Assembly (NCBI GenBank): GCA_945876945.1
Contig: CAMCQE010000020.1
Location: forward strand, 1 to 42,779
Length of the DNA: 42,779 bases
Source: Klebsiella pneumoniae
GTDB lineage: Bacteria; Pseudomonadota; Gammaproteobacteria; Ga0077536
Reading direction: 5' to 3'
The notes under the pieces were generated by a model. It had not been told where the DNA came from. It searched no databases and saw nothing but the letters and a program-made list of their open reading frames with translations. The translations under genes were made by a program, and so were the position numbers. Positions within the stretch are counted from its first letter, which is position 1. Every line of letters starts with the position of its first letter. This document shows positions 42,617 through 42,779 of this stretch, piece after piece.

Positions 42617-42779
42617 ATGAGCACCAGCATGATTTGGGACGCACAGCGCTACGCGAACGAAGCGAGCTTTGTGCCGCGAATGGCCGCTTCGCTGGTCGAG
42701 TTGCTGGCAGCGCAAGCGCATGAGCAGATTCTCGATGTGGGCTGTGGCGATGGCCTGCTGACGCAACAAATCGCCGCCA
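42617..42779 (+). CDS. SAM-dependent methyltransferase, N-terminal part (runs off the window)
   Basis: The first 54 residues of a class I methyltransferase. MSTSMIWDAQRYANEASFVPRM is followed by a helix and motif I, ILDVGCGDGLLT, which binds S-adenosylmethionine. The opening WDAQRYANEASFVPRMA resembles the Tam/UbiE-like group with DxxxYxxxxxFV, but the substrate cannot be told from this fragment. It is divergent from acuI with a 76-base gap and seems to be expressed without a leader. Confidence 0.82.
   Translation, partial: MSTSMIWDAQRYANEASFVPRMAASLVELLAAQAHEQILDVGCGDGLLTQQIAA

Overview
The window is an unbroken stretch of core chromosome from a GC-rich (about 60% by eye) member of the Gammaproteobacteria. 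ZipA, which is confined to that class, is present in the order smc-zipA-ligA, as in Pseudomonas. The rpoE-mucA-mucB-mucD block leads into lepA-lepB-rnc-era-recO, with nadB divergent from rpoE, and ThrH and a LiuR-type regulator fit the same affiliation. I see no tRNA, rRNA, insertion sequence, phage gene or CRISPR array. Coding density is very high, and no gene-free stretch reaches 300 bases.

Layout. 1-8962 (minus strand): an eleven-gene run from the envelope-stress sigma factor rpoE through its anti-sigma factor (rseA/mucA), mucB, the periplasmic protease mucD, a small glutaredoxin-like gene, lepA, lepB, a DUF4845 gene, rnc, era and the start of recO. Several junctions overlap by four bases (ATGA, GTGA, TTGA), so stress response, protein export, translation and RNA processing appear translationally chained. 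9014-12555 (plus): nadB, a YciK-like reductase and a GGDEF cyclase. 12567-19021 (minus): ligA, zipA and smc. 19212-21244 (plus): queF, a CysZ/EI24-type membrane protein and gluQ, two of the three linked to queuosine-type tRNA modification. 21241-23159: thrH, a retropepsin-like protease and a PduO-type cobalamin adenosyltransferase. 23291-25537 (plus): an envelope cluster of a dolichyl-phosphate-mannose-synthase-like transferase, a LAB_N membrane protein and lptF. 25608-32730 (plus): metH, asnS, a thiamine-binding-family protein and an acyl-CoA synthetase. 32747-36493 (minus): an HD-GYP protein, a YkgJ-type cysteine-cluster protein and a bifunctional beta-oxidation enzyme. 36690-41527 (plus): a LiuR-like MerR regulator, the two methylcrotonyl-CoA carboxylase subunits and a HugZ-family protein. 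The window closes with acuI/yhdH (minus) and the start of a methyltransferase (plus).

Working together: fatty acid and leucine carbon flow (acyl-CoA synthetase, bifunctional FadB-like protein, carboxylase pair) forms one theme in the right third. Cobalamin use (adenosyltransferase and metH) lies in the middle, and c-di-GMP synthesis and breakdown are both represented.

The most unusual observations are in otherwise ordinary core genes. The NAD-dependent DNA ligase has lost the whole four-cysteine zinc-finger segment in frame. RNase III carries Asn where the family has a metal-binding Asp. The rpoE ribosome-binding site and most of its start codon are folded into a perfect 8-bp hairpin with a GNRA tetraloop. 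I do not see a multi-gene system that is clearly undescribed.
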